From Sporobolomyces roseus (Eukaryota; Basidiomycota; Microbotryomycetes; Sporidiobolales; Sporidiobolaceae): a stretch of DNA of 64,000 nt. A program made the translations under genes and the position numbers. The stretch is from the NCBI GenBank assembly GCA_016617785.1, contig JADILM010000005.1, positions 1,054,001 to 1,118,000 on the forward strand, written 5' to 3'. Shown one piece after another: positions 42,889-55,009 of the stretch; position 1 is the stretch's first letter, and each line of letters starts with the position of its first letter. The notes beneath the pieces are model-generated. The model saw only the letters and a program-made list of their open reading frames with translations, made no database searches and was not told where the DNA came from.

Positions 42889-43846
42889 GGTACGGAGCCA
42901 TCGGTAAGGCCCTGATCTTCCTCGCTTTCGATAGAAACGATACTGACATTCAACTAACAGAACAAGTCTCTCGCATCTCGCAATAGAGTGTTCATAGCAA
43001 ACAAAGATTGCAAGGAGCCTGCTGTACAGCTTCCTTGTCTCCTCTGCCCTATTAACAAAGCTTCATGGGATACTACTTTTGGCTCGAATCGACTTTTCTT
43101 CCTTTTTTACCTCTGCGAACGTATCTGTCTATCTGTAAACTCTTGTTCCGTTCCGTCTGACGCCGATATTATTGTCCTTGCGAGACTGCGAGTCTGTCTT
43201 GCTCCTAGGTTCAGCTCGAGAGTCGAAGTCATTGCGAGAGTATCGCTCGACCCGAATTTTGCGATTCTTTGGCTCCCGTGTCCCAGCCGCGACTCCTCTT
43301 GCATTTGAAGTACCGGATCGCTAGCAAAAAAGCTAGAACTACGAGTGCAGATTCAGTCGAAGTCTCACTTCTTGCTCACTCCGATTCTTCCCTTCTTTCA
43401 CTTCACTCGACTTCAGTACAATTCCATCAAGAGCTCGAATATATCGAGTGAATCTCAATTCACGCTTCAAGACCCACTGTAAGCTCTCTGCACCTCTGTA
43501 AGCCTCTCTAGTCGAGTTATTCTCCTTAATCTGTAATCGCCTCCTGCTCAATGGCACCAACTCTAGAAGCCATGAAACCACCTCAGGAAGGATTAGTGAC
43601 GCTGATGCTGTATGTCACAGGCTCAAGGCTGGTGAGAGAAACGACTGCTGACTCTTCCCGCTCTTCCTAATCGCAGACTTGAATCCGGCCCAAATCTCTC
43701 GAGTACACAGAATTAGAATGGGAGTAGAGTCATCTTCTGACATCGCTTGTAAGAAATGACTTCGTCCCTGAAACGAGAATCATCGAATTAACTCTCGATT
43801 TGGAACAGCTTTCGATATACCTCAGCTTGCTCGACCGCCTCAGAAC
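42889..43846. other. Intergenic within F-box array
   Basis: 958 bp, the longest gap in the array. It holds a small ATG frame at 43551 that meets a possible intron at about 43629; there is no recognisable product. The leader of gene 4 has a likely 5' UTR intron (GTAAGA near 43750, acceptor GGAACAG near 43808). Confidence 0.4.
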
Positions 43847-45124
43847 ATGCGCTACCAAACCGCTTTCTATCGCCTACCTGTCGAAGTACTACAATATATC
43901 CTCATGTCCTCCAACTTCACCTTTGCCGACTTGGCGAAGTTTGCTCGCATTCATCCTCGATTCCTCGAAATCGCTCGCGGTCACCTCTACCGAACGGTTC
44001 CTATTACGATCGACGAAGTGCGCGCAAACAACCCTGGATTGAATCTGTGCTTCTACCCTGAAGGTAGCGGCGAGGCTTCAAGATACAGCTACAGCATCAA
44101 TCCCATTTCGATTCGACTTTTCGCTTCGCTCCAGTCTTTCCCTTACCTCGCCAAGTTCTGTCACACCCTCATCCTTCGCTGCACCTTCGACCAAAGACAC
44201 AGGAGTCCCATCATCTCTCCGATCAGTCTCTTTCAACATTTGCTCAACACGATGCCCGATCTCAATTCGCTGAGATTCGAAGATTATCCTTGTTTCCACG
44301 ATATAGCAGCTCGTTTGGACGCCTACCATCAAGCTCGCATCTCAGCAGTGATGGCTCTCGGTGCTCCTCCCGCCTTTCCAGCAGTCAGCATCGTATGTCA
44401 TTCGTGGTCGATCCCGAAGCAGCAACCTTTCCCCTCTCAGTTCCGCATCTCCTCTCTCGCTCTCATCGCCGATCTCACTCTCGCTCACAAACTCTTCCCT
44501 ATCATCATGGCCACCTCGACACATTCACTTGCATTCCTCACATTCGATCTCGCCTCGCAACTCCCTCTTCAAGTCTTCCCCAACTTGAGGATGCTCAATA
44601 TCCTCGCAGTCCATCAAGGTCTCGAACGATATCTGTTCAGCGTATTGCCAGGATTGGGATCCTTACACTACTTGACTTTGGTCGGAAGGGAAAGATCGGG
44701 AAAGGAATTCGAGTTGATTCTAGCAGGCAACTATCTTGTGAACTCTCTTCCTCCTCGACTAATCAGCCTATCCTTTCTCGACGATACTCCTACTCCGCTG
44801 TCACTCTACAATCTAGCCATCAGCTTGAAACCGATTCACTTCAGCTACGTCCACTGGCCGAATCACGATCAACCTAGTTTCTCGATCACCAAACAAGCTT
44901 TCCTTTCGATGGGAGTCCAAATCGTTCCTTTCGCCAAACTTCGCTGTGAGTTGGCCATGCTCGCTCTGGACATGTTTTCACTCATTGACCGTGTCGTTGA
45001 CAGATTGAGTCTGCGAAGAAGGAAACCGCTTGCAATATCGAAACGAACGAACGAATCTGTACTGAACATTGCTTTACTGTCGCGAAACGAAACAAAGAGA
45101 ATAAGTACAACAACAGACTGCTGA
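43847..45124 (+). CDS. F-box/LRR-like protein, array gene 4
   Basis: Single coding exon, 425 residues, the longest and most divergent member. F-box: FYRLPVEVLQYILMSSN, FADLAKFARIHPRFLEIARG, then HLYRTVPI. Body: LFASLQSFPYLAKFCHTLIL, TMPDLNSLRFEDYPCF, VFPNLRMLNILAVHQGLERY, VLPGLGSLHYLTLVG, SLPPRLISLSFLDDTP. The C-terminal 60 residues (after KLRCELAMLALDMFSLIDRV) are basic and not matched in the others. It converges with the Moco sulfurase gene, with only 47 bp between the stops. Confidence 0.78.
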   Translation: MRYQTAFYRLPVEVLQYILMSSNFTFADLAKFARIHPRFLEIARGHLYRTVPITIDEVRANNPGLNLCFYPEGSGEASRYSYSINPISIRLFASLQSFPYLAKFCHTLILRCTFDQRHRSPIISPISLFQHLLNTMPDLNSLRFEDYPCFHDIAARLDAYHQARISAVMALGAPPAFPAVSIVCHSWSIPKQQPFPSQFRISSLALIADLTLAHKLFPIIMATSTHSLAFLTFDLASQLPLQVFPNLRMLNILAVHQGLERYLFSVLPGLGSLHYLTLVGRERSGKEFELILAGNYLVNSLPPRLISLSFLDDTPTPLSLYNLAISLKPIHFSYVHWPNHDQPSFSITKQAFLSMGVQIVPFAKLRCELAMLALDMFSLIDRVVDRLSLRRRKPLAISKRTNESVLNIALLSRNETKRISTTTDC

Positions 45125-45171
45125 ACATTGAGAGAGGAAAGCTACAACAGAGAGAGATTATTCAGACTCGA

Positions 45172-48100
45172 TCACCTCGACAACGAAAAACTAACTTCGT
45201 CTCCGACCCTCAATCTCGGCAAGCCCGCATCCTCTCCAGACGCTAGATCTTGTCTCCAGTACATGTGAGAGCCAAACTCGACGCGACCATTCGTCGTCGA
45301 TTTGCGATGTTTCGATAGGGTCGAAAGCGGTTCCTTTGTCCTTTCACCAGTGACCTGCGAGACCAGCGGTTCATCAGTGCTCGGCGACTCGAATTATATG
45401 AGAGCTTCGTCCTCACTTGATTGATCCCAACCATCAAACACCTTCGACATCGACCAAGATTGGCAAACACTAGTTCACCAATCTTGACTAAATCCGCTTC
45501 ATCTTCCCAGAAAGCACCGACTTGTTCCGCTTCAAGCAAGTCGAGGTCGTCGATGATCAGGTTTGGTCGGAATGCAGTGTGGTGGACTTGATCCGTCGAA
45601 TCTGCCGAGATCCAATCATTGACTTGTCGAACGCTCGATTCGGTGACGAGGAGGAAAGGACTTTCGTTACTAAGACGAAGAGGGAGAGGAACAGTCGGCA
45701 GTGAAGAAGGTGACGAGTCGAAGTGAGCGTGGCGAGAAGTCGAATCGAGAGGTAATCGACGAAGCTGAATATGAGGAAGATTGAGGAAAGTTGCGAACCA
45801 TCGATCGGCGAGTGGAGAAACTCTCGACGAGCTTACGAGTTCTCCACAGAGTAGGGTCGACTTGCGATCGAGATCGATAGAGTCACCATCGGAGGAGGTA
45901 GAGCTGAGAGGTGGAGTACCGAATCCTGCGAGTTCGGGTAGAGGGAGAACGAGATCCTCCATTCCTTTCGCTTTGACCGTAAGAACTCCTCGGTCGAGAT
46001 CGATCGAAGGTTTGATCAAAGCCATGCGAGGGTATCGCTTTTGTGAAAGAGCTTTGCCAGATGAAGGATCGACGAGCATGAATTCTCGATCGTAGAGCAG
46101 ACCGGTCGAGGTGATTGGCCAACCTTCAGGACAAGTCTCTGGGAGAATAGATTGAGAGGCGCAAGACTTGATCGGATCTATCGATGGAAAAACTGTGAGT
46201 TTGAGCAGAACTACGGGAGAAGAGGGTTTGCTTACAGAGAAGTAGACAGCCTAGTCTCGCTTTCCGTATTCCCTTACTGCCCTCGACTACATTCAGACCC
46301 TCTGATTTCTCCTTCACGTCGAGCTGCACTACCTCTTTCCCTCGCACGAAGAACTTCTTGAGGAAATCGATGAAAGCCAGAACATCGTCGACTGTCGAAG
46401 CTGCTCCGAACGAAATACGAGCGAATCCAAGAGGTCGATAAGGGTAGAAGGGCGAGTACTCCTCTGAGTCACACCTCAGAAGTAAATCAGTACCTTATCT
46501 ATTCGCGTCATCAGAAGAAATCGTCGACTCACGATCATCCCAACAAGTTCTCCCAGCTTGCTCCAATTCCCTCAGCTCTTCATCATCCACGCCAGACACC
46601 CTCGTCCAAACTCCCGCATTGCATAATCCACCCGTTCGAAGAGAGATGCCGTTGACGATGGCTAGTCGAGAGAGATGGGCGTATCCAACATGAGTTTGAC
46701 GGAAATCTTGTTCGTTCATGTCGAAAGTTGGCGGGGAGAGAAGTGAGAAGCCGATTGTAGGACCTGATGGTCCGAATGAGGGTCGAAGATGAGGAGGAAG
46801 CGAAGGAGAGTCGGAAGGTAGAGGTTGAAACGCTCGATGTTCGATAAAGACTGGTCCCTCGGTCCCTCCTTCACACGGTTCATGCCTCAGCTTTTCCAAC
46901 ATCTCCTTCGCCAGGTTCCTCAATGCGCTGACGTGCAGTTCGACTTCCTTCAATCCACCATAAGTTTCTTGAAACCAATCCATCGCTTCACTCAAAGCGA
47001 CAATCTCGAGAAACGGTACTGTCCCTTGTTCGAGCCTCTGATGGATCGTTGGATTGATCTTGTTGAACGACGTGCGAGGAGTGACTGAGAATGGTGAAGA
47101 GAGCGATAGGGATGAGATTGAACCGCCGCCGAAATGAGGAGTCGAGAGGAAATGTTCTGAAGATGAACGACGGATGACGAGGAACCCGAGAGAAGTCGGC
47201 CATCCCTGTGAGGATAAAGAAGTACTCAGCAGGCGGAGCAACTAGGAAGACGTCAATCTGAGGGAAATCTCGACACTCACAAAGATCTTATAGAATGATC
47301 CGACGACAGCATCTGGCGCATCCTCTTGCGTGCATGAGCCGAGGTCAAGTGATTTCGTAGCGCAGTAAGCTGCGGCATCGACAAGCACGACTCCATTCGG
47401 ATCCGCTCGTTTGATCTTCTTTGCGAAATCTAGCCCAAGTCGAGCTCCTGTGGCGTTACATTGAGCTGGATAGGTATAGAGAGTTGGCGACGTAGAATGG
47501 GAATGCGGCGAAGGATGTTGGGAAGCGGCGAGAAGAAGGGCAGAAGGTGTTGAGTGTGATTCGACAGAGGCGGATCGAGAGAGCGCGATTCCTCGAAGTC
47601 CGACCAGACTGTGGGAAGACGAAGCGATGAGATCAGTAGCGATAAACGGAATCGTTCTCTCTCCAGCGTACGCACCTTGTGTGACTCTCAACGAGATACC
47701 TCAATCCAACATTTCGTTCCTCGTTTTCCTCGCTTCTTCTCCAGTTCCACGCATCTCCAACCATCTGAATCCCTCTCGTAGCTCCTCCTTGAGTAAACAC
47801 AACATCCCATTTGTCCAGCTCACTCGACGGAACGTTGAACAATTCTGAGAGGACTCTCGAGCGAGTCTGTTCGATTAAAAGTGAAGTTTCTGCCCCTGAA
47901 GTCGAAGCTGAATGAGGGTTAGCGTAGAGGGTGTTGGTGAGAGTAGCTGCAAAGCGTTGTACGGGAGTGATAGGGGCAGGTGGAGATGCAGCGTAGTCGA
48001 GGTAGACATCTTCAAAAGAGGGAAAAGAGGCAAAGAGTGGGGAGAAGGATCAGCTTCGAATAGCTTTGGAGTAGTCTGGATGGACTCACCTTTGAGTGCA

Positions 48101-48201
48101 GGATAGTCTCTAGCTCTGTTCTGTTCGAATGCGTCTCTATCGCAGTAGTAACCCCCTTGATCTTGAACTTGTTGAATGAGTTGTTCCCGATCTCTTATCA
48201 T
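45172..48201 (-). CDS. MOCOS: Molybdenum cofactor sulfurase (MOCOS / HxB / Ma-l type)
   Basis: Two-domain enzyme that moves sulfur from cysteine to Moco and so activates xanthine dehydrogenase and aldehyde oxidase. The first in-frame ATG is 48201 (MIRDREQLIQQVQDQGGYYC); an upstream start through another exon is possible. N-terminal PLP domain: DVYLDYAASPPAP, NPHSASTSGAE, VVFTQGGATRGIQMVGDAWN, VLVDAAAYCATKSLDLGS, and the PLP lysine in SFYKIF, spliced to GWPTSLGFLVIRR; then FGGGSISSLSLSS, the RLEQGTVPFLEIVAL block and GISLRTGGLCNAGVW with its conserved Cys. C-terminal MOSC domain: ITPIKSC-like SIYPIKSCAP region, GLLYDREFMLVDPSSGKALS, RFRPNLII-type AFRPNLIIDD, NLGRCRRCLMVGINQ, VTGERTKEPLSTLSKHRKS and the end LRVGDEVSFSLSR. 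About eight introns. It lies head to head with the gene of its client enzyme. Confidence 0.92.
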
Positions 48202-48513
48202 CTCTTGCGACTTTGTGTTGATCAGGTATGAGTTGCTGAGAGGTCTAGCATGAGATTCAAAGTAGTAGAATGTCGATTCAGAGTTGAAGTGATTGGCGGG
48301 AAGGGACAACGGAACTCGACGGAATCTCGAATCTCTCTTCTTGTCCCGCTACCTTTGCTTTCCTTTGCTCATTCAATACACCTCAAGACTCGATCTCAGT
48401 CAGCTGACGACGCGAACCCACCTTATCCACCCTTTTCCCCTTTCCCTTTCTTTAACCCCACTTCGATAAGGGAAATCGCCTCCACCCTCTCAATCAAAGC
48501 CTCTCGTATCAGG
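48202..48513. promoter_or_regulatory. Shared divergent promoter of MOCOS and XDH, with two GATAAG sites
   Basis: 312 bp between the two start codons. A GATAAG site on the minus strand (CTTATC at 48422-48427) and one on the plus strand (48465-48470) lie 38 bp apart in inverted orientation, 45-90 bp upstream of the XDH ATG. GATAAG is the binding site of AreA/Nit2-type GATA factors, which switch on nitrogen-scavenging genes. An inverted CCAAT (ATTGG at 48292-48296) is also present. No UaY-type TCGG-N6-CCGA site was found. Confidence 0.55.
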
Positions 48514-51500
48514 ATGGCACCTTCAGCCGAACCTCACCACTACTCTGGAAGAGAGACGGCTTCAACAGCTTACGAATCAATCGCCTCTTCAACCCTCTCC
48601 TTCTATCTCAACGGATCTCCCGTCTCTCTCGAAGGAAACCATTTCGATCCCGACACTTCCCTACTCTCCTTCATTCGGTCACAACCTGGTCTCACTGGAA
48701 CGAAGCTGGGATGCGGAGAAGGAGGGTGCGGAGCCTGTATCGTCGTACTTCAAGCGAAACATCCCAAAACTGGTCAAATCACTCACTCTTCCATCAACTC
48801 GTGCTTGACTCCTTTGGTCGCCGTCGATGGGAAGCATGTCTTGACGGTAGAGGCTCTCGGAGACGAGTACAATCCTCATCCTTTGCAAGAGAGAATGGCG
48901 AAATTATCAGGATCTCAGGTTCGCAAAGCTTTCTCTTCAGCCTTCATGTTTCTCCTAGAGCTTTTGTCTTGCATCGCAAACAGTGTGGATTCTGTACACC
49001 TGGAATCGTCATGTCGGTCTACGCACTTCTACGAGATGCAGCTTACAAAGGAAAGTTGGAAGTTTCCGATGTTGAATTGGGAGGATCGCTCGACTCGAAC
49101 CTTTGTCGATGTACTGGCTACGCACCGATCTTCCGAGCTGTCAAATCCTTCGTTGGTGAATACCTGGCACCCAAGCGTGAGTCGCCACAATTTAAATCGA
49201 CCTTTCTCGTTGTCGCTGACCGCTTTCCCCCCTCGTTCTAACGTAGAAAACGGTGCTGGATTGGTCGATCAAGACTTCATCGTCCCCTTCAACTACGAAG
49301 ATTCGGGATTGGAACCTGAGAGAGTACACGAAGCTGGATCTGGATGTTGTAAAGGAGTGAATCCTGCTGCTGAAAAGGTTGCAGAAGTCAGTGCCGATGG
49401 TGAGTCCTGTGCTCTTCCTCTCCAATCCACTTCAAAGTCCTCACGCGACTGTCTCGAACAGTCTCGCTTCCTGGAGAAACGATCCTCGAATCCTCGGCAC
49501 CTCGAATCGATCCTTTATCCGCTGCGAACATCGGACGAACCGCACCCATCGACCCTTCAGATCAAGACATGTCAGCCTCAGCTCAAGTCAAGTCGAAGCC
49601 GAAAGGATGTGGACGAGCGGACTGCTGCCAGTTGGGAGGAGATCCAACGAAAGGAGAATCGACAGCTGCGACCGTATCATTCCCCAAATTCACCTTCAAA
49701 CCTTATCGACCTGGAACAGAACTCATCTTTCCTCCCGCTCTTAGCAAACACAAGCTCAAACCTCTCAAGTTCGGATCGGCTACGAGAAACTGGTATCGAC
49801 CAACGACTCTCGAGCAGTTGATCGATCTGAAACGAGCGATGCCGGATGCGAAAGTTGTCGGAGGATCCTCAGAACTCGCCATCGAAGTTTCGATCAAAGG
49901 TGCTCTCTACCCAGCATGCATCTTTGTCGGAGATATTCCCGAAGCTTTCGATTTCACTCTCCCAAATTTCGACGACGATGAACCGGTCTTCACCTTTTCG
50001 GCAAATCTTACCTTGAGCGAACTGGAAGCGATCCTCAAGAAGCTCGTCGACAAGCTACCGAGGGAACAGACTGGTCCGTTGAGAGCGATCAAGGAACAAC
50101 TTCATCTCTTCGCCGGGAGGTCGGTACGAAATGCTGCAAGTGTCGCTGGTAACATCGCTACTGCTTCGTGAGCACTCTCGTTTCGCCCATTGTGGATTGC
50201 TGAGCTGAGTAGGAGAGCTTCACAGTCCTATCTCGGATCTCAATCCCGTTTGGCTCGCAACTCGTTCTCGACTCACCGCCATTTCTCCGACTACGAACAA
50301 CGCCGAACCCATCACTCTCCATCTCGACGACTTCTTCATCGGATATCGTCAGACGAGATTGCCTAAAGATGGAATCATCTCGAAGATCGAAGTACCGCTA
50401 TTCAAGCCAAAGGGAGAGGGAGAGAAGGAGATCGTTCGAGCTTACAAGCAGGTACGTTTCATCTTGATTCCCTCCCGTCTGATGAACTTGACTGATTTCG
50501 TGGAGTATTGCAGTCGAAACGAAGAGACGACGACATCGCCATCGTGACAGCGTGTTTCTCTTCCCGACTCGACTCTTCCAACACTTTCTCACACATCAAG
50601 CTCGCATTCGGTGGAATGGCCGCCTACACGATCGCAGCAAAGAAGACTGAAGACTTCATCACGGGCAAACCCGTCTCATCAGCAACTCTTCAAGGAGCGA
50701 TCGACGTTCTCGCAGAGGAATTCGCTCTACCTTTCACAGTTCCAGGAGGAATGGCTTCTTTCCGAAGGACCCTTGCAATTTCGTTCCTCTTCAAGTACTT
50801 CATTGAGGTCGCTAGTGAATGTGGAATCAGCTTGGATGAAGTCGAGGGAGTATCAGAAAGTGAGAAAGCGAACTTGACAGAGGTGAGTCGTCCTTTCGTT
50901 CTCGTGTCGTCTTTTCGAGAGTTCGCTCATCCCTTCTCTGCTTTGATAGCTCATCAAGCGAGATCCTCAGACGTCGAAGCGAGACAATGCGGATCCTTTC
51001 GCCAAAGAAGTCGTCGGGAAACAAGAACCTCACTCTTCAGCACTCAATCACACAACCGGTAGCGCAACTTATCTCGATGACATGCCTACTTACTCTCACG
51101 AAACCTACCTCGCCCTCGTCCTCTCCTCCCGTGCTCACGCCAAAATCCTTTCAGTCGACGCTTCCGCCGCTCTCGAAATGCCCAACGTTCTCACCTATGT
51201 CGACCACCGAGATCTTCCTTCACCAAAAGCGAACGTATGGGGAGCAGCAGCGAAAGACGAGCTATTCTTCGCTGTTGATGATGTCACTTCGCATGGAGGA
51301 ATCATCGGAGCGATCGTAGCTACCAACAAGCTTGATGCTCAAAAAGCCGCTCGAGCAGTCAAGATCGAATACGAGGACCTACCGAAAGTACTCACGGTCA
51401 AAGAAGCTATCGCCGCCAACTCTTTTCACGAGACTTACAACCGAAGAATCGCTCGAGGAGACAAGATCGAAGATGCACTCGCCAATTCCGAGGTCGTGAT

Positions 51501-53923
51501 CGAAGGTGAAACTTCCATGGGTGGTCAAGAACAATTCTATCTCGAAACGTTCGCTTGTCTCGTCGTACCGAAGAATGAAGCGGGAGAGATGGAGATTTGG
51601 AGTTCGACTCAGGCGTTGACGGAAACCCAACATACCGCTGCTCAAGTCACTGGTATGCCGAGGAACCGAATAGTCACTCGTGCGAAACGTCTCGGAGGAG
51701 GATTTGGTGGAAAGGAGAGTAGAACTTCAATGGTGAGGAGTTGATTGTCGATATCCGAAACCTTGCACGAGTTTTCGCTGATACCTGCTTTCGAATACTC
51801 ACAGCTCTCCTCAGTCTGCGCTGTTGCCGCTCGCAAAGTCAAGAGACCAGTACGATGTATGCTGGAGCGAAGCGAAGATATCAAGATTTCAGGTCAACGA
51901 AATCCTTTCTACGCGAAATGGAGAGTCGGATGTACGAAAGAGGGAAAACTCACTGCTCTCGACGTCATGTAAGCACTCACTCCGCTCGATTTATGCTTAC
52001 AAACTCGACTGATCTCGGAATGGTGCAATAGGGGATACGCGAACGGAGGTTACTCGCTTGATCTCTCAGGAGGAGTTACTGATCGTTTCCTCGCTCATGT
52101 CGACAACTGCTACTACATCCCTCATGTCGATGTCAGAGGGTGAGTGAATCTTCCTCGGAGCCTCATCGCGAACAGAGAACTGAGCTTCGAGATTTCAATT
52201 CACATCAGGCGAGTCTGCAAGACGAACACTGTTTCAAACACTGCTTTCCGAGGATTCGGTGCACCACAAGGAATGCTAGTAGCCGAGAACTACATCGAAG
52301 CGATTGCACACAAGCTCAACCTCGATATCGATCACATTCGAGAAATCAACCTTTATGAAGAAGGACAAAAAACTCCCTATCATCAGAAAGTCATCGATTA
52401 CCACGTTCCGACCATGCTTCAACGAATCAAGGTGGATGTCGATTACGAGAGGAGGAAGAAGGAGATCGAACAATTCAATCGAGAGAACAGATGGAGGAAG
52501 AAAGGGTTGGCATTAGTACCGACAAAGTTTGGATTGGCCTTCGTGAGTAAACCTCGATTTGCACGAATCCAGAGCTTCCCCTAACCAATTCACCGTTGCC
52601 TGCTTGACAGGGAGTCAAAGCGATGAATCAAGGGATGGCTTACGTGATAATCTATCTCGATGGGAGCGTTCTCGTCGCTCATGGAGGTATCGAGTACGTT
52701 CACACCTGCTCTCATCGTACAGTCTCAATCGTGTACTGACTGTTATTTCAAACACGTTAGAATGGGTCAAGGACTCTACATTAAATGTCTTCAAATCGCC
52801 GCCCAAGAGCTCCGAGTCCCTCTCGAATCCGTCTTCACCTCGGAATCCGCCTCGAACACAGTCGCGAACGCATCTCCAACTGCCGCCTCTGCCGGTTCCG
52901 ACTTGAACGGATACGCCGTCTACAACGCTTGCAAAGAGCTCAATGCTCGTTTGGCACCTTTCAGGGAGAAACTCGGACCTGACGCGACGATGGCTGCACT
53001 CGCGGCTGCTGCTTATGGTGAGAGGATTAGTTTGGCAGCGACGGGTCAACATGCGACGAAGGATTTGGGGTACGTTTGGAATCAGATCGAGGAGGAGGGT
53101 CAAGGGAACTTGTTCGATTGTAAGTCTTCTTCAATTTTTCCATCGTTCCTTTTTATCGTCTCGGGCTTTGGTCTCCTGAGCTGACGAAACTTGGTTCGGG
53201 ATTTCTAATAGATTATACTCAAGGAGTAGCAGCGACGGAAGTTGAACTCGACCTCCTAACCGGTGATCACACAACTCGACGAATGGACATCCTAATGGAT
53301 GTTGGACGATCCATCAACCCCAACATTGATTACGGACAAATTGAAGGTGCTGCAGTACAGGGAATGGGTTGGTCAACTATCGAAGAATCTCTCTGGTTAC
53401 AGAATGGAGCGATCTTCACTACTGGTCCTGGTCAGTTTCCTCCCTTTCTCTCTATCTCAATGAGATGTTGCTCAAGAACTGACTATCGAGGAGGTTTGTT
53501 TTTCAGGTGCATACAAGATTCCTGGGTTCAACGATGTTCCACAACAATTCAACGTGAAACTTTTGCGAGACGTCGACTGGCCCAATCTCGGTACGATTCA
53601 CTCTTCGAAAGGAATCGGAGTAAGTGACATGTTTGCCCCATCTCCCCCTCTCTTCCTTGGACCTTTTCTCTGACCCAGTTTTGAGTTGTTGTTAGGAACC
53701 TCCTTTCTTCTTGGGTGCCTCAGTAGCTCTCGCACTCCGACAAGCACTCCTCTCTTCCCGCCAAGATGGGGGTTTCGGAAGAGATGATCAGTTGGTACCT
53801 TTCAGGTTCCCGATGACTAGTGAGAGGTTGAGGAATGAGAGTGGGGATTGGTTGGCTAAGAAAGGGAAGGTTGTACCGAAAGAGGGAGAGGAAGGGAAAG
53901 AGTTCTTCGTTAGGCTATCGTGA
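48514..53923 (+). CDS. XDH: Xanthine dehydrogenase (purine hydroxylase I)
   Basis: Cytosolic molybdo-flavoenzyme that oxidises hypoxanthine to xanthine and urate. The ATG at 48514 gives MAPSAEPHHYSGRETAS. First 2Fe-2S centre: CGEGGCGAC (Cys 67, 72, 75) and the later NSCL; second: CGFCTPGIVMS with LCRCTGYAPIF. A linker holds Cys-rich SGCCKGVN and GCGRADCCQLGGD. FAD domain: KVVGGSSELAIE, FAGRSVRNAASVAGNIATAS, PISDLNPVW and FFIGYRQTRL. Moco domain: TGSATYLDDMP, GGQEQFYLET (Gln ligand region), RLGGGFGGKESR (Glu near the substrate), NTAFRGFGAPQGML (catalytic-site Arg), GGIEMGQGLYIK, and GIGEPPFFLGASVALA with the catalytic Glu in GEPPFF. All key residues appear. About fourteen introns, stop at 53921-53923. 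Length fits the family (roughly 1,380 residues). Confidence 0.96.
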
Positions 53924-54248
53924 GGAAGTTGGGAGGTTCATCGAGTGGTTTGTCGTTTGCTGGCAAAGTCTGTTTTCGTTCCTGTACTTTGACTTGGTTT
54001 TCGTTCGTTTGCAGTAAACCCTGTTAATATAGATTCTCTGACTCTCTGTTTCCAACCTTCGACTGTCTTGAACTTCGAAAGCGTCTCTTTGAAGTTGCGA
54101 ACGAATCGAATAGGAGGTTTGAAAGAGGGAATACAATTGAGAGTTTGCAGGTCGAAGGGTAGAAAACAGCGAGAAATTGACGAAGGAAAGAATGGGGAAA
54201 TGGTATAATGGAAACAGCGGAATAATGTTGTGTGTAAAGATCGATTGT
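53924..54248. other. Convergent intergenic region XDH / VMA7
   Basis: 3' UTRs of both genes. No gene or structured RNA seen. Confidence 0.45.
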
Positions 54249-55009
54249 TCACTCCTAACAACGTGAGGAAAGAGTGTCAGTCAGAATAAGTGAAACAGAG
54301 GGAAAAAGAGAAACTCACTCCGAATAGCTTCTTGACTCGTTTGAGGACGGAATCTTTGCTTGGGTCTGTGAGAAAGGAACGAAGCTAACATCAGCTCTGC
54401 TAACGAGGAGAGCGATAGAGCGAGTCCGAACTCACCGTATGGATGATCCTTTGAAGGGATTTCGAGTAAAGCAGGGAACGCTTGTTCGTACTTTTCGACA
54501 ATGGGTCGAATCTGATCCGCTACCTGTAGTTTCTCTTCACTACCTCAGCGCTAGTCTCCATTGGAGAGCTCAAAGAGGAAGGACAAACGCACATGCTGAT
54601 TGATAAGGAGAATTGCGATATCGTTTCTTTCGGTGAACTCTGCGAAAGCCGACTCGATAGTAGACACAGACGTTTCTAGATAACTCTCATCAAAGTGGTG
54701 AGCTCCCTTGCACGCACCTCGAGAGTCGAAGAGAAGGGGGAGAAAGAATGACGATGCGGTGGGGGTCTGCGAGAGGAGAGAGAAAGAGAGGAACGCACTT
54801 GCGTCTACTACCATAAAGTTCTTCTTTCCTCTCCCATCGATGTGACCAGTTCCAGCCAAGAGTAATCCAGTGATGGTGTCCTGAAGAGAGAGATCTCAAA
54901 GATAATGATGAGGAATCCAAATGAGTGAGCAAGGGAGAGAAGGGAGGCTTACCTCGTCCCCGATAGTTGCGATGAGGGTTCTATCCCTATACTGAGAAGC
55001 CGAAGACAT
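54249..55009 (-). CDS. VMA7: V-type ATPase V1 subunit F
   Basis: Small central-stalk subunit of the vacuolar proton pump, linking V1 to V0. The ATG at 55009 gives MSSASQYRDRTLIATIGDED. Introns split it into at least five exons. Seen: TLIATIGDEDTITGLLLAGT, GHIDGRGKKNFMVVDA, FAEFTERNDIAILLINQHVA, IRPIVEKYEQAFPALLEIPS, and KDHPYDPSKDSVLKRVKKLF. These are nearly invariant in subunit F. The last intron (about 54255-54320) leaves a final exon that codes only Glu and the stop, so the protein ends KKLFGE; without it, the frame would read through for about 15 residues. It is head to head with COQ10. Confidence 0.93.

Noticed and set aside
43551..43700. Small ATG frame upstream of array gene 4 with an intron-like stretch
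   Set aside because: After the possible intron the frame stops at once; no family match. It may be a leader or noise.
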